64,000 nt of DNA, taken from contig CAJBDJ010000005.1 of NCBI GenBank assembly GCA_903951825.1, positions 1 through 64,000 on the forward strand. The letters are read 5' to 3'. Every line of letters begins with the position of its first letter. The first letter of the stretch is position 1. The notes under the pieces are model-generated. The model ran no database searches and was not told the origin of the DNA. It saw only the letters and a program-made list of their open reading frames with translations. Made by a program: the position numbers and the translations under genes. Positions 24,197-35,906 of this stretch are shown piece after piece. Source of the DNA: an uncultured Pseudomonadota bacterium (GTDB taxonomy: Bacteria > Pseudomonadota > Gammaproteobacteria > Burkholderiales > Rhodocyclaceae).

Positions 24197-26884
24197 ATGA
24201 AAACACCATCGACGGAGCGAGGCCAGGTCATTCAGCGGCAAATACTGGTGCCGGTTTTTATTGCGCTGACGGTGCTGGTTGTGGTGATTGCCCTGCTTTT
24301 TCGCAGCCATCTGGTCGCCCGCGAAATGGCGCAGACCGAATCGCGAGTCAATCAGGCGCAAGCCATCTGGGATGCTTTGGCGCATGACAGCCTGACCCAT
24401 CTGCAGTGGTTCACGCACGAAGCGGCCAGCGATCCGCAGCTGATTGCGGCGATGAAAAACGGCCGGCGCGACGTGCTTCTGGCGCAAACGCAAAAACGCC
24501 TGGTTGAACTGCGCCAGACGTTCGGCATCAGTCACTGGTATTTCATCGATCCCGACCAGCGCGTGCGACTGCGCGTGCATGACCCGATCGCCAGCGGCGA
24601 CCGCATCGAGCGGGAAACGCTGAAACGCGCCGGACTCAGCGGCCAGCCGACGAGCGGCCTGGAATTGGGCAAGACGGCAACCTATACCCTGCGCTATGTC
24701 CTGCCATGGCGACACGATGGGCAACTGATTGGTTACATGGAAATGGGGCTCGAAGTTGGCTGGTTCTCCAGCAACATCAGCAAGTTGCTCGGCGCGCAAG
24801 TCATCACGGCAATTGACAAGCAGCAAATTACGCGAGACAGCTTCGAAAATGGCAAACGCACCTTGGGATTGTCCGGCACGTGGAACCGCTTTGCCGAATT
24901 TGCCATCCTCGATCAAGGCCTGCCCTTCATCCCAAACGACTTGGCTCGCGTCTGGCAGCAATCCTTTACGGCCAGCGGGCCGTTGCCATTTGTCATTGAA
25001 GAAGAGGGCAGGCACTGGTCGACCGGGTTGATTCCGCTCAAAGACATTCTCGGACGTCCGGTGGTCTCCATGGCCGTATTGAACGACACCACCCAGGAAC
25101 ACACGGCGGCGACACGCTACCTGTGGTTCATCTCCGGCCTCGCCGCGTTCCTCGCGCTGATCCTGCTCGGCGCCCTCAGCAGGCGTTTGCACAAGATTGA
25201 ATTGCGCCTGAAAACCGCGCACGACTCTGCCGCCGCCAATGAGCAACGTTTTCTGGATATTTTTTCGACCAGTTCGGACTGGTGGTTTTGGGAAATGGAC
25301 GCCGATTTGCGCTTCTCGTTTTTTTCCGAAAATGCCAGCCAGATGCTGCAACGCGACACCAAAGAAATCATCGGCCTGCGCCGCCAGGACTTGCTGGCAT
25401 CGATTGATCCCAAAGACCTGGCGGCAATGAATCGGCACATCGCCGATATCGAGGCACATCGTCCGTTTCACCAATTTGAGTATCGCACCCAGCCACCGGG
25501 AAAGCAGACGATCTGGCTCAGCATCAGCGGCACGCCGGTCACTGACCGGGACGGAAATTTTCTGGGGTATCGCGGCGCCGGCATCGATATCACCTCGCAC
25601 AAAGAACGTGAGGCGCGCGCTGCCGATGAAAACGAAGGCGCCGAAGCCAAGTTTGCCGTAGCGCGTCTGCTGCAAGACGGCGAGCGCCCCTTGCCAGATC
25701 GCTTCAACGATGCCTTGCAAGTGGTATTCAATTTGCGCGATCTCGCCGTCAGGCGGCGCGGCGCCGTCTTCCAGCGTCTGCCCGACGACGCCTGCCTGGC
25801 GATGTGCAACGCCTGCGGCGATGTCGATCAACAGTTGCCGACCGAAACCAGGCCTTCAACGGCCAAGTTTTGCCCTTGTAAAAAAGCAGCCGAATCGGGT
25901 GAGCTGATTGTTTCCGATGAATGCCTTATCGACCACCGGAATGAGACCCCGTCGCCGGACACGGTGCGCCATGGTCACTACGTCATTCCACTAAAAATCG
26001 GCAGCGAACATCTCGGCGTGATTTTCCTTGAGACCGATCCGCAACCTTCAAAATCGCCGGAGCGCCTGTCGGCCTTGCGCCAGATCGGCGATCTTTTTGC
26101 CCTGGCGATTGCCAACAACCGCGCCCACCTTGCCGATCAGGACGCAGTGCAGCGAGCCGCGGCAGCCAACCAGGCCAAGAGTGAGTTCCTCGGGAACATG
26201 AGTCACGAAATTCGCACGCCGATGAATGCCATCATCGGCATGAGCGAGTTTTTGCTCGGTACCGATCTCAACGAGGAGCAGCGCGATTTCGCCGGGATCA
26301 TCCAGGAAAACTCGCGGTCGTTGATGAAAATCATCGACAACATTCTCGACTATTCAAAAATCGAAGCCGGCAAACTGGCGCTCGAACAGATTGATTTCAG
26401 CCTGTTCTCCCTTATCGACCAGACGACGGAACAGTTTTCGCGGCAGATTGCCGAGCAGGAAATTAACTTCACCCGCTCGATCGCCAGCCACATCAGCGAT
26501 CTGCAGCACGGCGACCCGTTCAGGATTCGTGATGTCCTGAACAACCTGTTGAGCAACGCCTTCAAATTTACTCACCGCGGCGAGGTCAGTTTGCAAATCG
26601 AGGAAATCGCTCGCTCGACCGCGACGCACGTGCTGCGCTTCACGGTACGCGACAGCGGTATCGGCATTGCCCCGGAAAATATCCCCACCTTGTTCTTGCC
26701 CTTCACTCAGGCCGACGCCTCGATTACCCGCCAGTACGGCGGCACCGGGCTCGGACTGCCAATCGCGCGCCGTCTGGTTGAGCTGATGGGTGGCGAAATC
26801 GGCGTCGAGAGCGTTCCCGGAAGCGGCTCAAATTTCTGGTTCACGGTGCCACTGCGAGACAGCACCACGCCTTTGCCGGCTTAA
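24197..26884 (+). CDS. membrane sensor histidine kinase (Cache-PAS-GAF-HisKA-HATPase)
   Basis: 895 residues. Membrane helix at about 14-36, a periplasmic double-Cache-like domain to about 305, a second helix near 309-330, PAS at about 345-470 ([25 protein letters not shown]), GAF at about 495-650, then HisKA with phospho-acceptor His 670 ([20 protein letters not shown]) and HATPase with [18 protein letters not shown] and GGTGLGL. No receiver or HPt domain, so an unlinked response regulator is needed. The GAF domain carries a cysteine cluster: MCNAC (537, 540), CPC (559, 561) and Cys 576, suggesting metal, haem or thiol sensing. It converges on hoxW with a 4-base overlap; a link to hydrogenase control is speculation. 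Confidence 0.9.
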   Translation: MKTPSTERGQVIQRQILVPVFIALTVLVVVIALLFRSHLVAREMAQTESRVNQAQAIWDALAHDSLTHLQWFTHEAASDPQLIAAMKNGRRDVLLAQTQKRLVELRQTFGISHWYFIDPDQRVRLRVHDPIASGDRIERETLKRAGLSGQPTSGLELGKTATYTLRYVLPWRHDGQLIGYMEMGLEVGWFSSNISKLLGAQVITAIDKQQITRDSFENGKRTLGLSGTWNRFAEFAILDQGLPFIPNDLARVWQQSFTASGPLPFVIEEEGRHWSTGLIPLKDILGRPVVSMAVLNDTTQEHTAATRYLWFISGLAAFLALILLGALSRRLHKIELRLKTAHDSAAANEQRFLDIFSTSSDWWFWEMDADLRFSFFSENASQMLQRDTKEIIGLRRQDLLASIDPKDLAAMNRHIADIEAHRPFHQFEYRTQPPGKQTIWLSISGTPVTDRDGNFLGYRGAGIDITSHKEREARAADENEGAEAKFAVARLLQDGERPLPDRFNDALQVVFNLRDLAVRRRGAVFQRLPDDACLAMCNACGDVDQQLPTETRPSTAKFCPCKKAAESGELIVSDECLIDHRNETPSPDTVRHGHYVIPLKIGSEHLGVIFLETDPQPSKSPERLSALRQIGDLFALAIANNRAHLADQDAVQRAAAANQAKSEFLGNMSHEIRTPMNAIIGMSEFLLGTDLNEEQRDFAGIIQENSRSLMKIIDNILDYSKIEAGKLALEQIDFSLFSLIDQTTEQFSRQIAEQEINFTRSIASHISDLQHGDPFRIRDVLNNLLSNAFKFTHRGEVSLQIEEIARSTATHVLRFTVRDSGIGIAPENIPTLFLPFTQADASITRQYGGTGLGLPIARRLVELMGGEIGVESVPGSGSNFWFTVPLRDSTTPLPA

Positions 26885-27372
26885 TTCACCGAGCGACGCA
26901 CCCACTCATCGAGCGCCGGCAGCAAGCACAACTGCTGCAGCAAATCAAAAGCCGCTTCGAGATGACGTTCTGCGCGGGCGGTCAAGGGTTCGCCGAGGTC
27001 AAATGCTTCCCCGCTGACCGCCAGCACAAAAGCGGGGGGCGGTTCGCGTCCTTCGGTTTGGCGATAGACCTGCAAAACGGCTTCCGGGGCCAATGCGTGC
27101 GTCGTATGAGCTACAGCGGTTGACGCGGCAATGCGCTGAAAGACATAGGGCGGCGGCGTGTTTTCAGCGGCGTCGACGAAAAGCACAAGCTGGCGACCAG
27201 ACAAATCGAGAGCATGCTCGATCTGCAATTGAAAATCCTCGATCAGCTCGAACTGCTCGGCAATATCTTGATTTTCAAGCCATTGAAGCAGTCGACCGTA
27301 AAGCTGCGGGCCGATTGCATCATCTCCCCGACTGGGATTGCCGACGGCAAAAATAACGACCGGCGGGATCAA
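26881..27372 (-). CDS. hoxW: hydrogenase maturation endopeptidase HoxW
   Basis: A 163-residue HycI/HyaD/HoxW-family protease that removes the C-terminal tail of the hydrogenase large subunit after nickel insertion. The family motif [15 protein letters not shown] (residues 8-22) supplies one acidic Ni-sensing residue, [16 protein letters not shown] the second and VDAAE the third; the usual His is in THALAPE. The start is a TTG at 27372 that overlaps the hoxH stop (TTGA). Last gene of hoxFUYHW. Its 3' end overlaps the 3' end of the histidine kinase gene on the other strand. Confidence 0.92.
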   Translation of the reverse strand: MIPPVVIFAVGNPSRGDDAIGPQLYGRLLQWLENQDIAEQFELIEDFQLQIEHALDLSGRQLVLFVDAAENTPPPYVFQRIAASTAVAHTTHALAPEAVLQVYRQTEGREPPPAFVLAVSGEAFDLGEPLTARAERHLEAAFDLLQQLCLLPALDEWVRRSVN

Positions 27373-28835
27373 GCACGCCTCAGTGCATCAATCTGCCGAC
27401 CTTCGGGATCGACCAGTTCAACCTCCAGCGGCATCTTGCCGAGGGCATGCGTGGCACAAGACAGACAGGGATCGAAGGCGCGAATCGCCACTTCAATGTG
27501 ATTGAGCAGCCCGTCGGTGACTTCGCGGCCATGCAGATAGCGGTGGGCGACATTGCGCACCGCCTCGTTCATTGCCTGATTGTTGTTGGTGGTTGAGACG
27601 ATCAGGTTGGCCATCGTCACCATGTCGTTTTCATCGACGCGATAATGGTGAAAGAGGGTGCCACGCGGCGCCTCAATGACGCCGACGCCCTCCCACTGGC
27701 GCTCACCCGGCGTCGCCATGAGGTCATTGCCGAGCAGATCGTCGTCATGCAGCAGGTTCTTGATTTCCTCGGCGGCATGCAGCATTTCGATCATGCGCGT
27801 CCAGTGATAGGCAAGCGGCGCATGCATCGGCGCACCGCCGGCGTAATCGACGAACTCCTTGCGTTCGTGTTCGGCAAAAGGCGTCGATATCTGGTTGCAG
27901 TTTTGCACCCGCGCCAGCGGACCGACCTTGTACCACCCCTGCTCCTTGCCGAGTGCCGAGATGAAAGGAAACTTCATGTACGTCCATGACTTGACCTCCT
28001 CCTCCAGATAACGGTCGTAGTGCTGGTAATCGACGCCATCGAAGATGATCTGGCCATTATCATCACGCGCCCGCAGCTTGCCGTGATAGAAGTCAAGATC
28101 GCCGTTGTGACCCACAATCGACATGTAGTTTGAGCGAAAGGTGCCAAAGCTGTTGTAAAGGCCGGGATCCTGAATATGAACTTTTTTGATCAACTGAACC
28201 GCATCGCGCGACCAGGCGACAATTTGGTAAATATCCTTGAGTAGTTCGTCGCGCTCGGCAATGCTCAATGATTTGTTCATTCCGCCCGGTACCGCGCTGG
28301 TGCCGTGGATGCGCTTGCCGGAAGTAATACGGATCACTTCCTGCCCGAACTTGCGCAGGAGAACGCCCTGGCGGGCGATTTCCGGGTGCGCCATGGCGAC
28401 ACCGACAATATTGCGGCGCGTTACATCGCTGTCGAAACCAAACAGCAGATCGGGCGATGAGAGGTGAAAAAAGTGCAAGGCGTGTGATTGCAGCATTTGG
28501 CCGTAGTGCATCAGGCGGCGCAATTTTTCGGCGGTCGGCGTCAGCTTTTTGACGCCGACGATGATATCCATCGCCTTCGAGGCTGCCAGATGGTGCGAGA
28601 CCGGGCAAATCCCGCAGAGGCGCTGAACCATGACCGGGACTTCCCAATAGGGGCGTCCCTGAATGAATTTTTCAAAACCGCGAAACTCGACGATATGCAG
28701 GCGTACCTGGTGAACCTTGTTGTGCTCATCGAGCAAAATCGTCACCTTGCCGTGCCCCTCGACCCGCGATACCGGATCAATGGCGACGCGCCGCAGACGC
28801 TCGGGGTGTTGTGCTGTTTCCAGTTGCGAAGTCAT
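27369..28835 (-). CDS. hoxH: NAD-reducing [NiFe] hydrogenase large subunit HoxH
   Basis: 488 residues; carries the NiFe active site of a group 3d bidirectional hydrogenase that couples H2 to NAD(H) in the cytosol. The proximal ligand motif is RLCGICPVSH (Cys 74 and 77), the distal one DPCLSCATH (Cys 457 and 460). About 25 residues follow the last His (ALGKMPLEVELVDPE...), the tail to be removed by HoxW. DPVSRVEGHGKV near residue 21 is the usual N-terminal signature. The ATG at 28835 follows GAGGTAA, 8 bases after hoxY. No twin-arginine signal is present in the partner subunit, consistent with a cytoplasmic enzyme. Confidence 0.97.
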   Translation of the reverse strand: MTSQLETAQHPERLRRVAIDPVSRVEGHGKVTILLDEHNKVHQVRLHIVEFRGFEKFIQGRPYWEVPVMVQRLCGICPVSHHLAASKAMDIIVGVKKLTPTAEKLRRLMHYGQMLQSHALHFFHLSSPDLLFGFDSDVTRRNIVGVAMAHPEIARQGVLLRKFGQEVIRITSGKRIHGTSAVPGGMNKSLSIAERDELLKDIYQIVAWSRDAVQLIKKVHIQDPGLYNSFGTFRSNYMSIVGHNGDLDFYHGKLRARDDNGQIIFDGVDYQHYDRYLEEEVKSWTYMKFPFISALGKEQGWYKVGPLARVQNCNQISTPFAEHERKEFVDYAGGAPMHAPLAYHWTRMIEMLHAAEEIKNLLHDDDLLGNDLMATPGERQWEGVGVIEAPRGTLFHHYRVDENDMVTMANLIVSTTNNNQAMNEAVRNVAHRYLHGREVTDGLLNHIEVAIRAFDPCLSCATHALGKMPLEVELVDPEGRQIDALRRA

Positions 28836-28843
28836 GGCTTACC

Positions 28844-29398
28844 TCAATCGTAATGCATCAAATCGTGATCCAGCGTTGGCTCACGGCCGGCCAGCAGATC
28901 GGTCAACACTTTCCAGATGGCGTCGCCGGAAGGCGGGCAACCAGGAATCGAATAGTCAATCTTGACCACTTCGTGAATCGGATGCACCTGATTCAGCGGC
29001 AACGGCAACTCCGGATCGTTGGGAATCATGCCGTTGGCAAGGCCGGGGCTGGTGTGATAGACCTCTTCGAGAATCGTCGTCAGCGGTAAGTGGTTCCTTT
29101 GTGCCGGCAATCCCCCGTTGACCGCACAGGCACCGAGGGCAATGAGGATTTTGCAGTGCTTGCGAAATTCGCGCAGAACGTGAACATTCTCGGCATTGCA
29201 CAAGCCGCCTTCGATGATGCCGATGTCGCAATCCGGGCTGACTTCCTTGATGTCGGTCAGCGGCGAGCGGTCAAACTCGATATGTTCCAGTAAAGTAAAA
29301 AGACGCTCGTCGATATCCAGAAGCGACATGTGGCAGCCGAAACAACCGGCCAACGAGGTGGTCGCCACCTTCAGTTTTTTCTTGACCGGTGAATTCAT
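28844..29398 (-). CDS. hoxY: NAD-reducing hydrogenase small subunit HoxY
   Basis: A 184-residue short small subunit holding the proximal 4Fe-4S cluster next to HoxH. Ligands: Cys in GCFGCHMSLLDID (residues 19-22), ALGACAVNGGLPAQRN and GCPPSGDAIW. It lacks the C-terminal ferredoxin-like half and the Tat signal of uptake hydrogenases, as expected for group 3d. The start overlaps the hoxU stop (ATGA), showing coupling. No anomaly. Confidence 0.96.
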   Translation of the reverse strand: MNSPVKKKLKVATTSLAGCFGCHMSLLDIDERLFTLLEHIEFDRSPLTDIKEVSPDCDIGIIEGGLCNAENVHVLREFRKHCKILIALGACAVNGGLPAQRNHLPLTTILEEVYHTSPGLANGMIPNDPELPLPLNQVHPIHEVVKIDYSIPGCPPSGDAIWKVLTDLLAGREPTLDHDLMHYD

Positions 29399-30111
29399 TT
29401 CAGTGCCTCTTCGGCGATGGGCTCATGCTGGGCAGAAATCGCCGCCTTGTCGTAAGTTCGTTCGCCGATCGGCACCGCGAAACCCTGTCGCTTATGCAAA
29501 ATGACCCCGACCGGGCAAACCTGCGCCGCCTTGTCGGCCAGCGAAAAGTCGGTATCGGCCAGTCTGCCGGAGGCAGCATTGACGATCAGATGCGTTTTAA
29601 TGCCGCGCCCGGACAAGGCAAAGATGTTTTTCTTGTCAACATCGCGACTTGCCCGAACGCACAGGGAGCACAGGATGCAGCGGTTGAAATCAATGAAAAA
29701 ATCGGCGTGCGAGGCGTCGACCGGACGGCTCGGAAAGAAATGATCGTAGTGCGGCGACATCATGCCGAGATGGTAGGCAGTCGCTTGCAACTGGCAGTTA
29801 CCGCTCTTTTCGCAGGACGGGCAGAAATGGTTGCCCTCGACAAACAACATCTGCGTCAACGCCCGCCGTTCGGCGTTCAACTCTTCCGTGTTGTTCTCGA
29901 CCACCATCCCGGATGAGACATGCAGGGTACACGCGGCAGCCTGACGGCCATTGACCTTGACGGTGCACAATTTGCACGAGCCATGCGGCTTGAACTCCGG
30001 GTGATAACAAAGGTGCGGAATGAACTTTCCGGCGCGTGTTGCCGCTTGCATGACGGTTTCGCCGTCTTCAAAGGGGATCAGGACGCCGTCGAGCGTAAAT
30101 TTCTGAGTCAT
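29395..30111 (-). CDS. hoxU: hydrogenase diaphorase small subunit HoxU
   Basis: A 238-residue electron-transfer subunit homologous to the N-terminal part of NuoG. Residues 30-75 form a plant-type 2Fe-2S domain (LCYHPEFKPHGSCKLCTVKVNGRQAAAC). Next comes the His-Cys cluster site HFCPSCEKSGNC (about 98-109), then a ferredoxin-like region with CILCSLC and VCPVG. It passes electrons between HoxFU flavin and HoxHY. Start overlaps the hoxF stop (ATGA). Confidence 0.96.
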   Translation of the reverse strand: MTQKFTLDGVLIPFEDGETVMQAATRAGKFIPHLCYHPEFKPHGSCKLCTVKVNGRQAAACTLHVSSGMVVENNTEELNAERRALTQMLFVEGNHFCPSCEKSGNCQLQATAYHLGMMSPHYDHFFPSRPVDASHADFFIDFNRCILCSLCVRASRDVDKKNIFALSGRGIKTHLIVNAASGRLADTDFSLADKAAQVCPVGVILHKRQGFAVPIGERTYDKAAISAQHEPIAEEALK

Positions 30112-32000
30112 GCCGATTCTCCCATGTCAGTTGCAAGTGCCGGAATATGCGCCCCGGCATCGTCGCGGCCGGTCATCTGTCGCGCCTGCGACAAGGCTCG
30201 GTCAAGATCGAAAGCCGGTTCAAACTGATCATGCGCCATGCGCTTTTCGTAAGCCGGGCGGAACTTGGCGATGGTGTCGAGCACCGGGTTGCAGGCGGTA
30301 TGCCCCAAGCCGCAATGACTGGTCGCCTGGAGCAGCAGATTGAGTTTTTCGATTTCATTGAAGTCGTAACGTGAACCTTGGCCGTTATGCAGCTTGTCCA
30401 TCATATTGACCAGCAGCGACGTACCGACCCGGCACGGGGTGCAGAATCCACAGCTTTCATGCTGGAAGAAATGGACGAAATTGCGCGCCACCTCGAACAT
30501 GTCGCGCCCTTGGTCGAAGATCATGAAGGCACCGGCCGTCGGAATATCTTCGAAACAAATCCGCCGCTCAAACTCATCGACCCCCACGCACACCCCCGAC
30601 GGCCCGCTGACCTGCACGGCCTGCGTTGCGCTTGCCCCGCAATCTTCCAGCACCTGGCGAATTGAGACACCGAAGGGATATTCGTAAATGCCCGGCCGCT
30701 GGCAATCGCCGGAAACCGACAAAATCTTGGTGCCGGCCGAGTGCGCGGTGCCGATGGCGGCATACCATTCGCCGCCATTGAGGGCGATCAAGGCCGCAGC
30801 AGCAAAAGTTTCGACGTTATTGACGATGGTTGGCTGATCGAGGTAGCCATTGGTCACCGGGAAGGGCGGACGATTTCGCGGCGTTCCGCGCTTGCCTTCG
30901 AGCGACTCGATCAGGGCGGACTCTTCACCACAGACGTAGGCGCCGGCACCCAGATGGATCGTGATATCGAAATCAGCGCCGGGAATCCCGAGAATGTTTG
31001 CGCCAAGCAGATTGTCCCGACGGCGCCGTTCAAGTACGGCATTGAGCGAGTCGAGCAGGTAGCGATACTCGCCGCGCAAATAGATAAACCCTTGCTCGGC
31101 ACCGATCACGTAAGCCGCAACCGTCATTCCCTCGATGACCAGATCGGCCTGGGCAGTCAGCAGCACGCGATCCTTGAAGGTACCCGGCTCGCCTTCGTCA
31201 GCATTGCAAACGACAAAACGCTGCTGGCCGGCCTTGAGTGGCGCGTTGCGGCAGGCTTCCCATTTCAGTCCGGTGGTAAATCCGGCGCCACCGCGTCCGC
31301 GCAGGTTGGCACGCTTGATTTCGTCGAGCATCGCCGACGGCCCGCTCATTCCCGAGGGCAACCCCTCCCGCCACGAGCGCGTATTCGATGCCTTGACCCC
31401 ATCGCTCGGCGTGCGGCTCCGGGCAGCACGCAAGGCGTCTCCCGGCGGCATGGTGGAGGCGAGCAAAATATCAGCCCGGCGAATATTGTTGTCGACTGCA
31501 AAATAATCAGCCGGCCACTCGGCCAGCGGCGTCTTGTTGCGGATCAACTCGGCGATTTCGCCGATGCGCGTGGCGCTCAAGCGTGGAATGGCCCGATTAT
31601 TGACGAGCAAGGCCGGCCCCTGATCGCACATGCCCGTGCAAGAAGTGCTCTCAACGCTGACCAGCCCATCTTCGGAGGTTTTGCCCGGCTCGATCCACAA
31701 GTTTTCGCAGAATTGCCTGATCAGCGCCTGATTGCCCTGCATCCGGTCGGTAATGTTGTCGGAAAACAAAATCCGGTAGCGGCCGCGGGGCTGCGTGTAA
31801 AAAAAAGAATAAAACCCGGCAACGCCTTCAATCTTGGTACGCGGCACATCCAGCAGATGTTGCAGCTGGTCGATGGCGGCGGGCGGCAACCAGTCGCAGG
31901 CCTCCTGGATTTCGCGCAATATCTGCAACAAGTTGACCGGGTCGCGCCGATAGCGCGTGGCGACTCCCTCGACGATTTCAGCGAGCGCTGGCGCGCTCAT
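30108..32000 (-). CDS. hoxF: hydrogenase diaphorase large subunit HoxF
   Basis: 630 residues, NuoE-NuoF fusion. The N-terminal NuoE-like domain (about 1-160) retains the second Cys pair (TSCTGMCDQGP), but where NuoE has its first pair the sequence reads SDNITDRM, so the 2Fe-2S site looks incomplete. The NuoF-like part has the NAD/FMN motifs GRGGAGFTTGLKWEA and GAGAYVCGEESALIESLEG and the 4Fe-4S ligands ESCGFCTPCRVG plus HTAC. It oxidises or reduces NAD(H). The ATG at 32000 (MSAPALAEIV) has GGGAG about 10 bases upstream; a start at 32090 is less likely. First gene of hoxFUYHW; the 102-base gap to cysB should hold the promoter. Confidence 0.96.
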   Translation of the reverse strand: MSAPALAEIVEGVATRYRRDPVNLLQILREIQEACDWLPPAAIDQLQHLLDVPRTKIEGVAGFYSFFYTQPRGRYRILFSDNITDRMQGNQALIRQFCENLWIEPGKTSEDGLVSVESTSCTGMCDQGPALLVNNRAIPRLSATRIGEIAELIRNKTPLAEWPADYFAVDNNIRRADILLASTMPPGDALRAARSRTPSDGVKASNTRSWREGLPSGMSGPSAMLDEIKRANLRGRGGAGFTTGLKWEACRNAPLKAGQQRFVVCNADEGEPGTFKDRVLLTAQADLVIEGMTVAAYVIGAEQGFIYLRGEYRYLLDSLNAVLERRRRDNLLGANILGIPGADFDITIHLGAGAYVCGEESALIESLEGKRGTPRNRPPFPVTNGYLDQPTIVNNVETFAAAALIALNGGEWYAAIGTAHSAGTKILSVSGDCQRPGIYEYPFGVSIRQVLEDCGASATQAVQVSGPSGVCVGVDEFERRICFEDIPTAGAFMIFDQGRDMFEVARNFVHFFQHESCGFCTPCRVGTSLLVNMMDKLHNGQGSRYDFNEIEKLNLLLQATSHCGLGHTACNPVLDTIAKFRPAYEKRMAHDQFEPAFDLDRALSQARQMTGRDDAGAHIPALATDMGESA

Positions 32001-32102
32001 TTCTTCTACTCCCACAGCACTCTCCCCCGAACAGCGAATGACGGCGGGAAGCCTAGCATAGAACAGCCCTGGGCTATTGCGCTGCGTCAAGCATCGCGCG
32101 GG

Positions 32103-33040
32103 CTAGAGTTCATCCCGGTCTTTTGATGGATTGCTGGCATGGCGAACCGCGGCTTCGTCGAGACCGGGTGAGCAAAGTTCGATAAAGCGGTAAGCGTAGC
32201 CGCGCAGGTAGTGCCCCTTGCGAATACCGATATTCGTCACATTTTCGGGAAATAGATGCCGGCTATCGATCAACTGCAGGTGGGTGTCGCGCTGCGGATT
32301 GAAGGCAACGGAAGCCATGATGCCGACCCCCAATCCCAGCTCAACATAGGTTTTGATCACGTCGGCATCGAGCGCCGACATGACAATATCGGCGGCTACG
32401 CCAGCCTCGGCAAACGCCTTGTCAATCCGCGTGCGCCCGGTGAATCCTTCGTGATAGGTGATGATCGGGTAGTCAGAAATCGCTTCCAGTGTCAGCGGAT
32501 ATTGCTCAAGCAGCGCGTGGCCGCTCGGCACGACGAGGCCGTGGTGCCAGTGATAGAAAGGAAACGAGGCGATTTCGCCGACATCGGCGATGGCTTCGGT
32601 AGCAATCCCAATATCCGCCTCGCCTTCGAGCAGCATCTGGACGATCTCCTGCGGACTTCCCTGATGCAATTTGAGGTGCACCTTGGGAAATATTTTCTTG
32701 AATTCGGCAATCACCGCTGGCAGCGCGTAACGCGCCTGGGTGTGCGTCGTGACCACGGTCAGATGGCCGACATCGCGCTGACTGTACTGTTCGGCCAGTG
32801 TCTTGATATTGCGTGCATCGTGCAGCATCCGTTCGACCAGGATCAAAAGCTCCTTGCCGGGATCGGTGAGCCCGAGCAGGCGTTTTCCCTTGCGCACGAA
32901 AACCTCGATGCCGAGTTCATCCTCGAGATCCTTGATGTGTTTAGAAACTCCCGATTGCGAGGTGAACAGGGCGTTGCCGACCTCGGTCAAGTTGAAGTTC
33001 CGGCGCGCCGTCTCGCGGATGATGCGGAGTTGCTGGAAAT

Positions 33041-33044
<4 letters not shown>
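32103..33044 (-). CDS. cysB: CysB-family LysR-type regulator
   Basis: A 313-residue LysR regulator of sulfur assimilation. The N-terminal winged helix is [45 protein letters not shown], and the inducer domain has the CysB-type [26 protein letters not shown] and [16 protein letters not shown]. CysB responds to O-acetylserine, N-acetylserine and sulfate status. Its start overlaps the cysA stop (ATGA), so the regulator is the last gene of its own transporter operon. Confidence 0.95.
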
Positions 33045-34116
<1,072 letters not shown>

Positions 34117-34120
<4 letters not shown>

Positions 34121-35016
34121 GATGCGGATTCCCGGGTTTCCCGATAAGCGCGAGCCGCCTGATGCTCGACCCAATTTTTGATGACCAACGTGACCAGCGC
34201 CAGCAAGGCAAGCAGCGAGGCGACGGCAAAAGCTGCCGAAAACAAGTATTCGTTATAGAGAATTTCGACATGTAGCGGCAACGTGTTGGTTTGCCCGCGA
34301 ATATGGCCTGAAACGACGCTGACCGCGCCGAACTCGCCCATCGCCCGGGCATTGGTGAGAATCACGCCATACATCAGACCCCACTTGATATTCGGCAGGG
34401 TGACATGCCAGAACACCTGCCAACCCCTGGCACCGAGGACAACCGCCGCCTCCTCTTCATCCTTGCCCTGCGCCTGCATCAGCGGAATCAATTCGCGGGC
34501 AACGAAGGGAAAGGTGACAAAAACGGTCGCCAGGACAATGCCCGGCACAGCGAAAATCACGCGGATATCGTGCGTCGACAGCCACGAACCGAACCAGCCT
34601 TGGGCGCCAAAAACCAGCACGAAGACGAGGCCGGCAATGACCGGCGAAACAGAAAACGGCAAGTCGATCAAGGTGATCAGGATTTGTTTGCCGCGAAACT
34701 CAAACTTGGCAATCGCCCAGGCGGCGGCAATGCCAAAGACAAGATTGAGCGGCACGGCAATCGCCGCCGCCAGCAAAGTCAATTGGATCGCCGACCAGGC
34801 ATCCGGATCAGTCAGCGCCGTCAAGTAAGTTTCCCAGCCCTTGCGCAAGGCTTCGACAAATACCGCAACCAAAGGCAGCAGCAAGAAGAGGGTAAAGAAT
34901 CCGAGAGCGAGCGCGAGGATCGTCCATTTGACCAACGGCGTCTCGCTGGTCGCTGCCCGCCCCTCGAAACGGGCGGCATGATCGGCTCCCAGGTGCATTG
35001 AGGTTGCGCCGGCCAT
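34117..35016 (-). CDS. cysW: sulfate/thiosulfate ABC transporter permease CysW
   Basis: A 299-residue inner-membrane permease with about six helices. The EAA loop that docks the ATPase is [33 protein letters not shown], and [36 protein letters not shown] is the CysW signature. The start overlaps the cysT stop (TAATG). Forms the channel with CysT. Confidence 0.95.
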
Positions 35017-35906
35017 TAGCGATCCCGCCCGGTACGACGTGCCGTCAAGGCCTGCAGGCTGTTGATCAGCAAAAGCAGGGCAAAGGAAAACAGGAGCATC
35101 ACCGAGGCAATCGCCGTTGCGCCGCGATAGTCGTACTGCTCAAGTTTGGTAATGATCATCAGCGGTGTGATTTCCGAGACAAAAGGCAGATTGCCGGCGA
35201 TGAAGATCACCGAACCGTATTCGCCGACCGCCCGGGCAAATGCCAGGGCAAAGCCGGTCAGCAATGCCGGCAGCAAGATCGGCAGGATGACGTAGCGGAA
35301 AATTTGCCAGCGCCGCGCACCAAGGCTGCTCGCCGCTTCTTCCAGCTCAGTGTCGAGATCTTCGAGGATCGGCTGGACGGTGCGCACGACAAAGGGCAAA
35401 CCAATGAAAACCAGTGCCACCAGCACCCCGAGCGGCGTAAAGGCCACCTTGATGCCGAGCGGTTCAAGATACTGGCCGAGCCAGCCATTCCCGGCATAGA
35501 GCGCCGTCAACGCAATGCCGGCGACAGCGGTTGGCAGGGCAAAAGGAAGGTCGACCAAGGCGTCAACCAGTTTTTTGCCAGGAAACGAATAGCGCACCAA
35601 AGCCCAGGCCAGCAGCAGGCCGAATACCGTGTTGATTGCCGCCGCCAGCAGCGATGCACCGAAGGAAAGCCGATAGGTCGCCACCACCTGCGGGGCGCTG
35701 ACGACACCGATGAACTGCTCCCAACTCATCTCGAAAGTCTTGAGGAAAACCGCCGACAGCGGGATCAGGATCAGCAACGACAGATAGCCGAGGGTATAAC
35801 CGAGCGTCAGATTAAAACCCGGCAGGACGCGAAAAGCTTTTCTGGTCGACTTCGTTTTCTCAAGGCAATCCGGACAGGCCGCGGCGCCAGGGGTGAAATA
35901 GGGCAT
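35016..35906 (-). CDS. cysT: sulfate/thiosulfate ABC transporter permease CysT
   Basis: A 296-residue inner-membrane permease partnered with CysW. It has an extended N terminus rich in charged residues and three Cys ([16 protein letters not shown], plus none in the membrane part), then [20 protein letters not shown] and the EAA loop [54 protein letters not shown]. First gene of cysTWA-cysB. No sulfate-binding protein (sbp or cysP) is adjacent, so it must be encoded elsewhere. The CPDC near residue 11 in the N-terminal extension is unusual; a downstream start near residue 30 is possible but has no obvious ATG. Confidence 0.94.
   Translation of the reverse strand: MPYFTPGAAACPDCLEKTKSTRKAFRVLPGFNLTLGYTLGYLSLLILIPLSAVFLKTFEMSWEQFIGVVSAPQVVATYRLSFGASLLAAAINTVFGLLLAWALVRYSFPGKKLVDALVDLPFALPTAVAGIALTALYAGNGWLGQYLEPLGIKVAFTPLGVLVALVFIGLPFVVRTVQPILEDLDTELEEAASSLGARRWQIFRYVILPILLPALLTGFALAFARAVGEYGSVIFIAGNLPFVSEITPLMIITKLEQYDYRGATAIASVMLLFSFALLLLINSLQALTARRTGRDR

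Noticed and set aside
24077-25831. 584-residue minus-strand frame antisense to the histidine kinase
   Set aside because: Shadow of a well-supported kinase; no recognisable domain.
32001-32102. Specific sigma54 or sigma70 promoter for hoxF
   Set aside because: No -24/-12 element, and the TTGACG and TATGCT elements are spaced 24 bases apart, too far for a sigma70 promoter.
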